Shown here in pieces: positions 1-5,631 of a stretch of DNA of 5,694 bases. The DNA lies in assembly GCA_015654965.1 (NCBI GenBank), contig JAATGD010000133.1, positions 1-5,694 of the forward strand, written 5' to 3'. Under the pieces are notes generated by a model. The model did no database searches. It saw only the letters and a list, made by a program, of their open reading frames with translations, and had not been told where the DNA came from. Every line of letters begins with the position of its first letter. Position 1 is the first letter of the stretch. The DNA is from Hyphomicrobiales bacterium. Lineage in GTDB: Bacteria > Pseudomonadota > Alphaproteobacteria > Rhizobiales > Rhizobiaceae. The position numbers and the translations under genes are program-made.

Positions 1-198
1 CTTGCCGATCTGAAGGCACAGGCCACCCCCGATGCCGACACGTCCGGCGTCGAAGCACGTTATCCCAAGGCCAAGTTCGGCAATTTCGACGGCAATCCGC
101 AGGTTGTTTCGGAGATGGATGCGCTCGTCGCCTATCTCCAGATGCTCGGAACCCTGGTCGATTTCTCGACCTACGACCAGTCCCCCAAGGCGCGATAG
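1..198 (+). CDS. ccoO: cbb3-type cytochrome c oxidase subunit II, C-terminal end (partial)
   Basis: Frame 1 is open from the first base to a TAG at 196-198 and gives the last 65 residues of CcoO (FixO). CcoO is the membrane-anchored monohaem cytochrome c subunit that relays electrons from CcoP to the haem-copper subunit CcoN. Seen here: the conserved C-terminal block MDALVAYLQMLGTLVDF followed by a short tail ending SPKAR. This block is typical of the end of the CcoO cytochrome c domain. The haem-binding CxxCH and the N-terminal membrane helix are upstream of the window and cannot be checked. The assignment rests on this block plus the immediate ccoQ-ccoP context (order ccoNOQP). The stop codon overlaps the ccoQ ribosome binding site and the ccoQ start is 9 bases further on, so the two are in one operon. 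Confidence 0.93.
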   Translation, partial: LADLKAQATPDADTSGVEARYPKAKFGNFDGNPQVVSEMDALVAYLQMLGTLVDFSTYDQSPKAR

Positions 199-202
199 GA
201 GG
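197..202 (+). promoter_or_regulatory. Ribosome binding site of ccoQ, overlapping the ccoO stop
   Basis: A perfect AGGAGG lies 5 bases before the ATG at 208. Its first two bases are the last two of the ccoO TAG stop, so ribosomes ending ccoO finish on the ccoQ initiation site. Translational coupling is inferred from this arrangement. Confidence 0.8.
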
Positions 203-207
203 CTTTC

Positions 208-366
208 ATGGATTATAACGCCATGCGTCATTTCGCAGATAGCTGGGGCCTGCTCGGCATGACGCTCTTGTTCATCTTCGTGGTGTTTTTCGTCTTCCGC
301 CCCGGCAGCAAGAAGATCGCCGACGAAGTGAAGAATATTCCATTCAAGGATGACGCAAATGACTGA
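208..366 (+). CDS. ccoQ: cbb3-type cytochrome c oxidase small subunit CcoQ (FixQ)
   Basis: This 52-residue protein was identified by reading the frame from the ATG at 208 to the TGA at 364-366. CcoQ is a small single-helix subunit that stabilises the cbb3 complex, notably the association of CcoP with the CcoN-CcoO core. Seen in the sequence: a short polar N-terminus (MDYNAMRHFADSW), one strongly hydrophobic helix at about residues 13-30 rich in L, F, I and V, then FRPGSKK, a positively charged cytoplasmic stop-transfer, and an acidic tail ending KDDAND. The length and the FRPGSKK-type motif fit CcoQ/FixQ. The start is supported by AGGAGG 5 bases upstream. The gene follows ccoO by 9 bases and overlaps ccoP by 8 bases if ccoP starts at 359. 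Function rests on family knowledge and gene order. Confidence 0.93.
   Translation: MDYNAMRHFADSWGLLGMTLLFIFVVFFVFRPGSKKIADEVKNIPFKDDAND
346..350 (+). promoter_or_regulatory. Ribosome binding site that favours the downstream ccoP start
   Basis: AAGGA at 346-350, inside the ccoQ coding sequence, is 8 bases before the ATG at 359, a good spacing. For the alternative in-frame ATG at 350 the purine run abuts or overlaps the start codon, so it could not serve that start well. I therefore place the ccoP start at 359. Confidence 0.6.
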
Positions 367-1222
367 GAAACAGATTGATGAGGTCAGTGGCGTTGCGACC
401 ACCGGTCACGAATGGGACGGTATCAAGGAACTCGACAATCCCATGCCGCGCTGGTGGCTGTGGACTTTTTACGCAACCATCGTGTTTGCCATTGGCTACA
501 CCATCGCCTTTCCGGCATGGCCGCTGATTTCGGGACCCACTTCCGGCCTTCTCGGCTGGTCGAGCCGCGACGACTTCTGGGCTGAAAGCCAGCAGATCGC
601 TTCCGAGCGTCAGGGCATCATCGCCCAGATCAACGAGAAGGACGTGCACGCGATATTGGCGGACGAAAACCTGCGCCAGTTTGCCGTTGCGGGCGGTGCA
701 GCAGCATTCCGCGTCAATTGCGTGCAGTGCCATGGCGCGGGCGCGCAAGGCGCACCCGGCTATCCGAACCTCAATGACGATGACTGGCTGTGGGGCGGCT
801 CGGTCGACGATATCCTGACGACGATCCGCCATGGCGTGCGCTCGACCAATGATGCGGAAACCCGCGTTTCCGAAATGCCGGCCTTTGCCGATGTTCTGGA
901 ACCGCAACAGGTGCGTGAAGTGGCAGCCTTCGTGGTCAGCCTTTCCGGCACCCCGCATGATGCGTCGCTCGTTGGCGCAGGCAAGCAGGTCTTTTCTGAA
1001 AACTGCGCCGTCTGCCATGGCGAGGATGCCAAGGGCCTGCGTGAGTTCGGCGCGCCCAACCTCACCGATGCGATCTGGTTCTACGGTTCTGGCGAAGACG
1101 CCATTGCGCGTCAGGTGTCGCATCCAAAACATGGCGTGATGCCCGCATGGGAAACGCGTCTGGGGGATGCGACCGTCAAGCAGCTTGCCATCTTCGTCCA
1201 CTCGCTGGGCGGCGGCGAATAA
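359..1222 (+). CDS. ccoP: cbb3-type cytochrome c oxidase subunit III, dihaem cytochrome c CcoP (FixP)
   Basis: CcoP (287 residues from the start chosen here) is the dihaem, membrane-anchored subunit that receives electrons from the cytochrome bc1 complex or soluble cytochrome c and passes them to CcoO. Its haem domains face the periplasm. The N-terminal FixP-type segment carries GHEWDGIKELDNPMPRWW (residues 16-33), followed by one transmembrane helix at about 33-52. Two cytochrome c domains follow. Haem site 1 is CVQCH at residues 121-125 with likely axial Met173 (SEMPAF). Haem site 2 is CAVCH at 216-220 with likely axial Met261 (GVMPAW). Length and architecture match alphaproteobacterial FixP. 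ATG 359 is preferred over ATG 350 (which would add MTQ) because AAGGA sits 8 bases upstream of it. The start overlaps the end of ccoQ. The stop is TAA at 1220-1222, followed by a strong hairpin. Confidence 0.97.
   Translation: MTEKQIDEVSGVATTGHEWDGIKELDNPMPRWWLWTFYATIVFAIGYTIAFPAWPLISGPTSGLLGWSSRDDFWAESQQIASERQGIIAQINEKDVHAILADENLRQFAVAGGAAAFRVNCVQCHGAGAQGAPGYPNLNDDDWLWGGSVDDILTTIRHGVRSTNDAETRVSEMPAFADVLEPQQVREVAAFVVSLSGTPHDASLVGAGKQVFSENCAVCHGEDAKGLREFGAPNLTDAIWFYGSGEDAIARQVSHPKHGVMPAWETRLGDATVKQLAIFVHSLGGGE
719..733 (+). other. CcoP first haem c attachment site (CVQCH)
   Basis: CxxCH motif at CcoP residues 121-125. The two cysteines would form thioether bonds to haem and the histidine would be the proximal ligand. 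The matching distal methionine is probably Met173. Confidence 0.93.
1004..1018 (+). other. CcoP second haem c attachment site (CAVCH)
   Basis: CxxCH motif at CcoP residues 216-220, opening the second cytochrome c domain. The distal ligand is probably Met261 in HGVMPAW. Confidence 0.93.
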
Positions 1223-1228
1223 ATATTG

Positions 1229-1252
1229 CCCCGGCCCCCAACAGGGCCGGGG
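1229..1252 (+). terminator. Strong GC-rich hairpin after ccoP (attenuator, processing/stability element or weak terminator)
   Basis: A perfect 9-bp inverted repeat, CCCCGGCCC (1229-1237) and GGGCCGGGG (1244-1252), encloses a 6-base loop, CCAACA. It starts 6 bases after the ccoP stop. It has no following T-run on the + strand (ATTACGG follows), so it is not a canonical intrinsic terminator. It may instead protect the 3' end of ccoNOQP mRNA, mark a processing site, or partly attenuate transcription into ccoG. On the - strand the stem would be followed by an A/T-rich stretch (CAATATTTATT), but no - strand gene is seen here. The structure is seen in the sequence; its role is inferred. Confidence 0.6.
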
Positions 1253-1261
1253 ATTACGGCA

Positions 1262-1281
1262 GCCGGTCACGGCCGACCGGC
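1262..1281 (+). repeat. Second intergenic hairpin between ccoP and ccoG
   Basis: A perfect 7-bp inverted repeat, GCCGGTC (1262-1268) and GACCGGC (1275-1281), has a 6-base loop, ACGGCC. It lies 9 bases after the first hairpin and has the same loop length. No T-run follows. A weaker stem, TGCAT/ATGCA at 1296-1308, lies further on. Together they make the gap highly structured, but the function is unknown. Confidence 0.5.
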
Positions 1282-1313
1282 GACCCATCAGGCCATGCAT
1301 GAGATGCAGGGCC

Positions 1314-1319
1314 GAGGAG
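1314..1319 (+). promoter_or_regulatory. Ribosome binding site of ccoG
   Basis: GAGGAG lies 6 bases before the ATG at 1326. It selects this start over the open frame extending upstream, which would run back through the hairpins into ccoP. Confidence 0.75.
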
Positions 1320-1325
1320 CTAAAA

Positions 1326-2876
1326 ATGTCAGACAGTGTCGAACGCATTGACGTTCAGGCGGTAAATTCCCCCAAGACCCGGCAATCGCTTTATGCGGCA
1401 CGGGTAAAAGTGTTTCCGAAGCGCGTGCAGGGCAGTTTCCGGCGCTTCAAATGGCTCGTCATGCTCATCACGCTGGGCATTTATTATCTGACGCCACTGC
1501 TGCGCTGGGATCGCGGGCCTTATGCGCTCGATCAGGCCGTGCTGATCGACCTTGCCAATCGCCGTTTCTATTTCTTCTTCATCGAAATCTGGCCGCAGGA
1601 ATTTTATTACGTTGCGGGTCTTCTCATCATGGCGGGTCTGGGACTGTTTCTCGCCACCTCCGTCGCAGGCCGTGCATGGTGCGGCTATACCTGCCCGCAA
1701 ACCGTCTGGGTCGATCTTTATCTCGTTGTCGAACGCGCCATCGAAGGCGACCGCAATGCCCGCATGAAGCTCGACAAAGCGCCATATACTTTCGACAAGA
1801 TCTGGAAGCGCGTGACTAAACACGCCATCTGGCTCGTGATCGGCGTGCTGACGGGGGGCGCATGGATTTTCTATTTTGCCGATGCGCCGACGCTTTTCAT
1901 GGATTTCGTGACCGGGCATGCTGCACCCGTCGCCTATATGACCGTCGCCATCCTCACCGCCACCACCTATACGCTGGGCGGGCTGATGCGCGAACAGGTC
2001 TGCACCTATATGTGCCCGTGGCCGCGCATTCAGGCGGCAATGCTCGACGAAAACTCGCTGACCGTCACCTATAATGACTGGCGCGGCGAGCCGCGCTCGC
2101 GCCATGCCAAGAAGACGGCGGCTCTGGGGGAAACAGTCGGGGATTGCGTGGATTGCAATGCCTGTGTCGCCGCCTGCCCGATGGGCATCGATATTCGCGA
2201 TGGGCAACAGATGGAATGCATCACCTGCGCTTTGTGTATCGATGCGTGCGATAGCGTCATGGACAAGGTCGGCAAGCCGCTCGGGCTTATCTCCTATGCG
2301 ACACTCGCCGATTATAACACCAATATGGCGCTCGCCACCAATAATGGCACCGCAGCGATCAACCCCGCACGCGTCTATGACGCGCCCAATACATTTTCCG
2401 ACAAGGTGCAAAACCTGTCGTGGAAGAAGGTTTTGCGCCCGCGCAGCCTGTTCTATCTCATCGTCTGGGCGCTGATCGGGCTGACGCTCGTCATCTCTCT
2501 CTCGACGCGCCAGCGTATCGGCATCAATGTGCTCCACGACCGCACGCCGCAATATGTGCTGCTGTCGGATGGTTCCATCCGCAACGGCTATACGGTCAAG
2601 CTGTTGAACATGATCCCCGAACCACGCACCTTCCGTCTGTCCATCGAGGGCCTGCCCGGCGCAAAAATCACCGTGCAGGATCATGTCGAGGATATGGACG
2701 GCAATCACAACGTGCCGGTCGAGCCGGACCGGTTGACCACATTGCGCGTCTTTGTCACCATGCCCCATAGCGCGATCATCGAACCGCGCCAGGATTTCGA
2801 GATCGACGTGCGCGACGCGGATGGCGCCGAACACGCACGCTACAAGGCCAGTTTCATGGCCCCGGAGAAGAGATGA
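1326..2876 (+). CDS. ccoG: cbb3 oxidase maturation membrane Fe-S protein CcoG (FixG, RdxA-type)
   Basis: CcoG (516 residues) is an inner-membrane iron-sulfur protein needed for efficient cbb3 oxidase assembly. The family has been described as a cupric reductase that supplies Cu+ to the CcoI-linked copper route. Seen in order: a polar N-terminus; hydrophobic helices at about 41-58, 95-115, 166-184 and 198-218; paired CxxxCP motifs at Cys119/Cys123 (CGYTCPQ) and Cys226/Cys230 (CTYMCPW). A ferredoxin-like domain follows with two four-cysteine sets, Cys274/277/280/284 and Cys298/301/304/308, expected to hold two [4Fe-4S] clusters. A further helix lies at about 374-392, and then a beta-rich C-terminal domain of the FixG_C Ig-like type (about 400-516). 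The start is set by GAGGAG 6 bases upstream of ATG 1326. The stop overlaps the ccoH start. Length is normal for the family. Confidence 0.97.
   Translation: MSDSVERIDVQAVNSPKTRQSLYAARVKVFPKRVQGSFRRFKWLVMLITLGIYYLTPLLRWDRGPYALDQAVLIDLANRRFYFFFIEIWPQEFYYVAGLLIMAGLGLFLATSVAGRAWCGYTCPQTVWVDLYLVVERAIEGDRNARMKLDKAPYTFDKIWKRVTKHAIWLVIGVLTGGAWIFYFADAPTLFMDFVTGHAAPVAYMTVAILTATTYTLGGLMREQVCTYMCPWPRIQAAMLDENSLTVTYNDWRGEPRSRHAKKTAALGETVGDCVDCNACVAACPMGIDIRDGQQMECITCALCIDACDSVMDKVGKPLGLISYATLADYNTNMALATNNGTAAINPARVYDAPNTFSDKVQNLSWKKVLRPRSLFYLIVWALIGLTLVISLSTRQRIGINVLHDRTPQYVLLSDGSIRNGYTVKLLNMIPEPRTFRLSIEGLPGAKITVQDHVEDMDGNHNVPVEPDRLTTLRVFVTMPHSAIIEPRQDFEIDVRDADGAEHARYKASFMAPEKR
2145..2249 (+). other. Two [4Fe-4S] ferredoxin motifs in CcoG
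   Basis: Eight cysteines are arranged as CxxCxxCxxxCP (residues 274-284) and CxxCxxCxxxC (298-308). The first set has the usual proline after the fourth cysteine; the second has Asp309 in that place. Cluster binding is inferred from the motif. Confidence 0.9.
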
Positions 2877-3373
2877 TGTCAGCCAGATCCAAGACCTCAG
2901 GCACATTCACCGGCTGGCACATGCTGGGCATCATGCTCGCCTTTTTCGGCATCATCATCGCCGTCAATGTCACCATGGCCTATAAGGCCATTCACAGCTG
3001 GAGCGGGCTTGTGGTCGCCAATTCCTATGTGGCCAGTCAGGAATTTAATGAGAAGGCCGAAACCGGCAAGGAACAGGCCGCATTGATGTGGCAATCGCGC
3101 GCGGCTTACGAAAACGGCGTTCTCGAATTTGTGATTGCCGACCGCGACGGCAAGGCCATTTTCTTGACCGGCGGCACGGTCGAGTTCAAGCGTCCGGTCG
3201 GGGACGTGCAGGACACCAAGGCCACCTTCACACGTGGCGCAGGCGGGTCGCTCAGCACGCCCGTTGAACTTGCCGATGGCGCATGGATCATGGAAGTAAA
3301 TGCGGATGCAGGTCTTGACGATCCCTATCGCCATATCATCCGCGTTCTGATCAAGGACGGGAGGATGCTGTGA
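2873..3373 (+). CDS. ccoH: cbb3 oxidase assembly protein CcoH (FixH)
   Basis: CcoH (166 residues) is a single-pass membrane protein required for cbb3 oxidase assembly; in studied members it associates with the oxidase subunits late in maturation. Seen here: a short polar N-terminus, one transmembrane helix at about residues 16-36 (HMLGIMLAFFGIIIAVNV), then the conserved block VVANSYVASQEFNE at about 47-60, typical of the FixH family. A soluble beta-rich domain follows, expected in the periplasm. The ATG at 2873 overlaps the ccoG stop as ATGA. A second ATG directly after it (2876) is an equally plausible start, with GGAG at 2864-2867 lying 5 or 8 bases upstream respectively. It sits between ccoG and ccoI as in other fixGHIS operons. 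No cofactor motif was seen. Confidence 0.95.
   Translation: MMSARSKTSGTFTGWHMLGIMLAFFGIIIAVNVTMAYKAIHSWSGLVVANSYVASQEFNEKAETGKEQAALMWQSRAAYENGVLEFVIADRDGKAIFLTGGTVEFKRPVGDVQDTKATFTRGAGGSLSTPVELADGAWIMEVNADAGLDDPYRHIIRVLIKDGRML
3359..3364 (+). promoter_or_regulatory. Ribosome binding site of ccoI (GTG start)
   Basis: GGGAGG, within the last codons of ccoH, lies 5 bases before the GTG at 3370. It supports the non-ATG start and fixes the N-terminus as MSCCVEN. Confidence 0.75.
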
Positions 3374-5631
3374 GTTGTTGCGTTGAAAATGCACAAATCG
3401 CAACCGTGCTTGGCACTGTTTCGCCGGACGAAATGCTGCTTGCAAGCCGTAGTCTCGGGGACGGACTGCGCCAGCTTGATCTTTCCGTGCCTGCCGTTCA
3501 TTGCGGGCTTTGCATCAAGACCATCGAAGATGCGCTTGGCAAGATCGCAGGCGTCAGCTATGTGCGCGTAAACCTCACCGCACGCCGCGTGAGCGTGCGC
3601 TGGAAGGATGGCGCGGTTCCGCCCGATGTCATCGATCCCCTGCGCAGGCTCGGCTATGAAGCGCATATCTTTGATGCCGTGCAGGACAAGGACCCGGTCT
3701 TCCAGCGCCTGTTGATCGCGCTCGGGGTGGCCGCCTTCGCATCGAGCAATGTCATGCTGCTTTCGGTCGCCGTCTGGTCGGGGGCGGATGCCGCGACACG
3801 CGACATGTTCCACTGGATTTCCGGCCTGATCGCGCTGCCTACTCTCATTTTTTCGGGCCGCATCTTTTATGTTTCGGCATGGAAGGCCTTGCGCAGCAAC
3901 CGCGTCAATATGGACGTGCCGATTGCGCTGGCGATTTCACTTGCTTTCGCCATGAGCGTCTATGAAACCCTGCATCATGGCCAGCACGCCTATTTCGACG
4001 CTTCCGTGTCGCTTCTCTTTTTCCTTCTGATCGGGCGGACACTCGATTACCTGATGCGCGCCCGCGCCCGTTCCGCCGTGCGGGGGCTGGCGCAATTAAG
4101 TCCGCGTGGTGCCGTGGTGATTGGCGAAAACGACGAGCGCAATTATGTGCCGGTCAATGAAATCCGCCCCGGCATGCGCATTATTCTCGCAGCAGGCGAG
4201 CGTGTGCCGGTCGATGCGAAGGTCGAGGAAGGCCGCTCGGAACTCGACTGTGCCATTGCGTCAGGCGAAAGCGATGCGGTGCCGGTCGGTCCCGGTTCGG
4301 ATATCCGCGCCGGAACGCTCAATCTTTCGACGCCGCTCGTCATCCGGGCTGTGGCGGAAGCAAAAGATTCCTTTCTGGCCGAAATGGTGCGGCTCATGGA
4401 TGTGGCGGAAAGCGGGCGCGCCTATTATCAGCGCATCGCCGACCGTGCGTCCGAACTCTATGTGCCAATGGTCCATAGCATCGCCTTTGCGGCCTTTGTC
4501 GGCTGGATGCTTTATACCGGCGGCGACTGGTACCGTTCGATCTATATCGCGATCTGCACGCTGATCATCACCTGCCCCTGCGCGCTCGCACTCGCCGTAC
4601 CCATCGTGCAGGTGGTCGCGGCAAGGCGGCTGTTTGAAAACGGCATCATGATCAAGGACGGCTCGGCCATGGAACGCATGGCACAAATCGACACCGCCAT
4701 TTTCGACAAGACCGGCACGCTGACGCTCGGCCAGCCGCGGCTGATCAATGTTGAAAATATCGATCCGCATCATCTGGAAATCGCCGCCGAACTCTCGCTT
4801 TATTCGCGTCATCCGCTCTCACGCGCACTGGCGCTGTTTTCCGGCACCAAGCCGATGACCGCCTTCACCCGCATCGAGGAAGTGCCGGGCGCAGGCATCG
4901 AAGCCGAACTGGACGGCAAGGTCTACCGGCTTGGCAAGCGCGACTGGGCGGATCATGCCGCCACAGCGTCTGCTACCGAAGGTCCTGAAACAGTGCTTTC
5001 CATCAACGGCAAATCTATTGAAACCTTCCGTTTCGAGGATAGCCCGCGTGAGGATGCTGCCGCAGCCATTGGCAGTCTGAAAAAAGACGGCCTCAAGCTT
5101 GGCATTATTTCCGGCGACAAGAAGCCTGCGGTGCAAAAACTGGCAGGTTATCTCGGGGTTGCGGATTATCGCAGCGAAGTGCTGCCTGCCGACAAGTCGC
5201 AACTGGTGCAATCACTTGGGCAGGAGGGCCGCAAGGTGCTGATGGTCGGGGACGGGTTGAACGATGCACCGGCCCTTGTCGCGGCCTATGTCTCCATGGC
5301 GCCGGCCACGGCTGCCGATATCGGGCGCAATGCCGCCGATTTCGTCTTCCTGCGCGCAAGCCTTTCCGCCGTGCCGCTGGCCCTTGCCGTCTCCAAAGAA
5401 GCGGAGAAACTCATCCGGCAGAATTTCGCGCTGTCCATCGGCTATAATATCATCGCCGTGCCGATTGCCGTGTTCGGCTATGTGACGCCGCTGGTGGCCG
5501 CGCTTTCCATGTCGCTGTCGTCCATTATCGTGGTCAGCAACGCGCTGCGCCTGAAAGCAGGCAAACAGAAACAGGAGCAGGTTCAATTCAGAGCCACGCC
5601 CGCCGCCATCATGAAAGAAGCGCATAAATGA
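3370..5631 (+). CDS. ccoI: Cu+-transporting P1B-type ATPase for cbb3 oxidase assembly, CcoI (FixI, CopA2-like)
   Basis: CcoI (753 residues) pumps Cu+ out of the cytoplasm across the inner membrane, supplying copper for the CcoN haem-copper site and not mainly for copper resistance. Seen in order: an N-terminal Cys3-Cys4 pair; one heavy-metal-associated domain with HCGLC (metal cysteines 45 and 48); helices at about 111-136, 145-168, 182-198 and 211-227; an actuator domain with SGES at 298-301, where most P-type ATPases have TGE; helices at about 366-385 and 390-416, the latter with CPC at 402-404. Then come the phosphorylation motif DKTGT (446-450), the N-domain with Glu474, His481-Pro482 and GAG (507-509), GDGLNDAP (627-634), and two last helices with YN (692-693) and MSLSS (714-718). 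CPC, YN and MSxSS together mark the Cu+ subgroup (P1B-1). The start is GTG, overlapping the ccoH stop by 4 bases. The stop overlaps ccoS. Confidence 0.97.
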   Translation: MSCCVENAQIATVLGTVSPDEMLLASRSLGDGLRQLDLSVPAVHCGLCIKTIEDALGKIAGVSYVRVNLTARRVSVRWKDGAVPPDVIDPLRRLGYEAHIFDAVQDKDPVFQRLLIALGVAAFASSNVMLLSVAVWSGADAATRDMFHWISGLIALPTLIFSGRIFYVSAWKALRSNRVNMDVPIALAISLAFAMSVYETLHHGQHAYFDASVSLLFFLLIGRTLDYLMRARARSAVRGLAQLSPRGAVVIGENDERNYVPVNEIRPGMRIILAAGERVPVDAKVEEGRSELDCAIASGESDAVPVGPGSDIRAGTLNLSTPLVIRAVAEAKDSFLAEMVRLMDVAESGRAYYQRIADRASELYVPMVHSIAFAAFVGWMLYTGGDWYRSIYIAICTLIITCPCALALAVPIVQVVAARRLFENGIMIKDGSAMERMAQIDTAIFDKTGTLTLGQPRLINVENIDPHHLEIAAELSLYSRHPLSRALALFSGTKPMTAFTRIEEVPGAGIEAELDGKVYRLGKRDWADHAATASATEGPETVLSINGKSIETFRFEDSPREDAAAAIGSLKKDGLKLGIISGDKKPAVQKLAGYLGVADYRSEVLPADKSQLVQSLGQEGRKVLMVGDGLNDAPALVAAYVSMAPATAADIGRNAADFVFLRASLSAVPLALAVSKEAEKLIRQNFALSIGYNIIAVPIAVFGYVTPLVAALSMSLSSIIVVSNALRLKAGKQKQEQVQFRATPAAIMKEAHK
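3502..3513 (+). other. CcoI N-terminal metal-binding CxxC (CGLC)
   Basis: Cys45 and Cys48 of the single heavy-metal-associated domain, expected to bind Cu+. The domain has HCGLC instead of the GMTCxxC of canonical CopA domains. Confidence 0.85.
4573..4581 (+). other. CcoI transmembrane CPC copper site
   Basis: Cys402-Pro403-Cys404 in the sixth membrane helix, the transport site of P1B-type ATPases, preceded by IIT and followed by ALALAVP. Confidence 0.93.
4705..4719 (+). other. CcoI phosphorylation site (DKTGT)
   Basis: Asp446 of DKTGT is the aspartate transiently phosphorylated in every P-type ATPase cycle, which shows the pump is catalytically intact here. Confidence 0.95.

Noticed and set aside
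32..262. A 76-residue + strand frame spanning the ccoO end and ccoQ start
   Set aside because: It is out of frame with both genes, with an R/S/P-rich translation typical of a shadow; the ccoO and ccoQ frames explain the region.
372..386. TTGAT at 374-378 considered as a FixK/FNR half-site
   Set aside because: The second half-site (ATCAA after 4 bases) is absent, and it lies inside ccoP coding sequence.
1229..1252. Calling the first hairpin a standard intrinsic terminator for ccoNOQP
   Set aside because: There is no T-run after the stem on the + strand, so it is listed with reduced confidence as a possible attenuator or stability element.
344..1348. A 334-residue open frame on the - strand over ccoP
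   Set aside because: It is a shadow of ccoP: no recognisable domains, and the + strand has two CxxCH sites and full CcoP architecture.
1329..2906. A 525-residue open frame on the - strand across the whole of ccoG
   Set aside because: It mirrors ccoG almost exactly, which is a codon-bias shadow in GC-rich DNA. The translation is rich in H, R, D and G with no recognisable domain, and the + strand frame is clearly CcoG.
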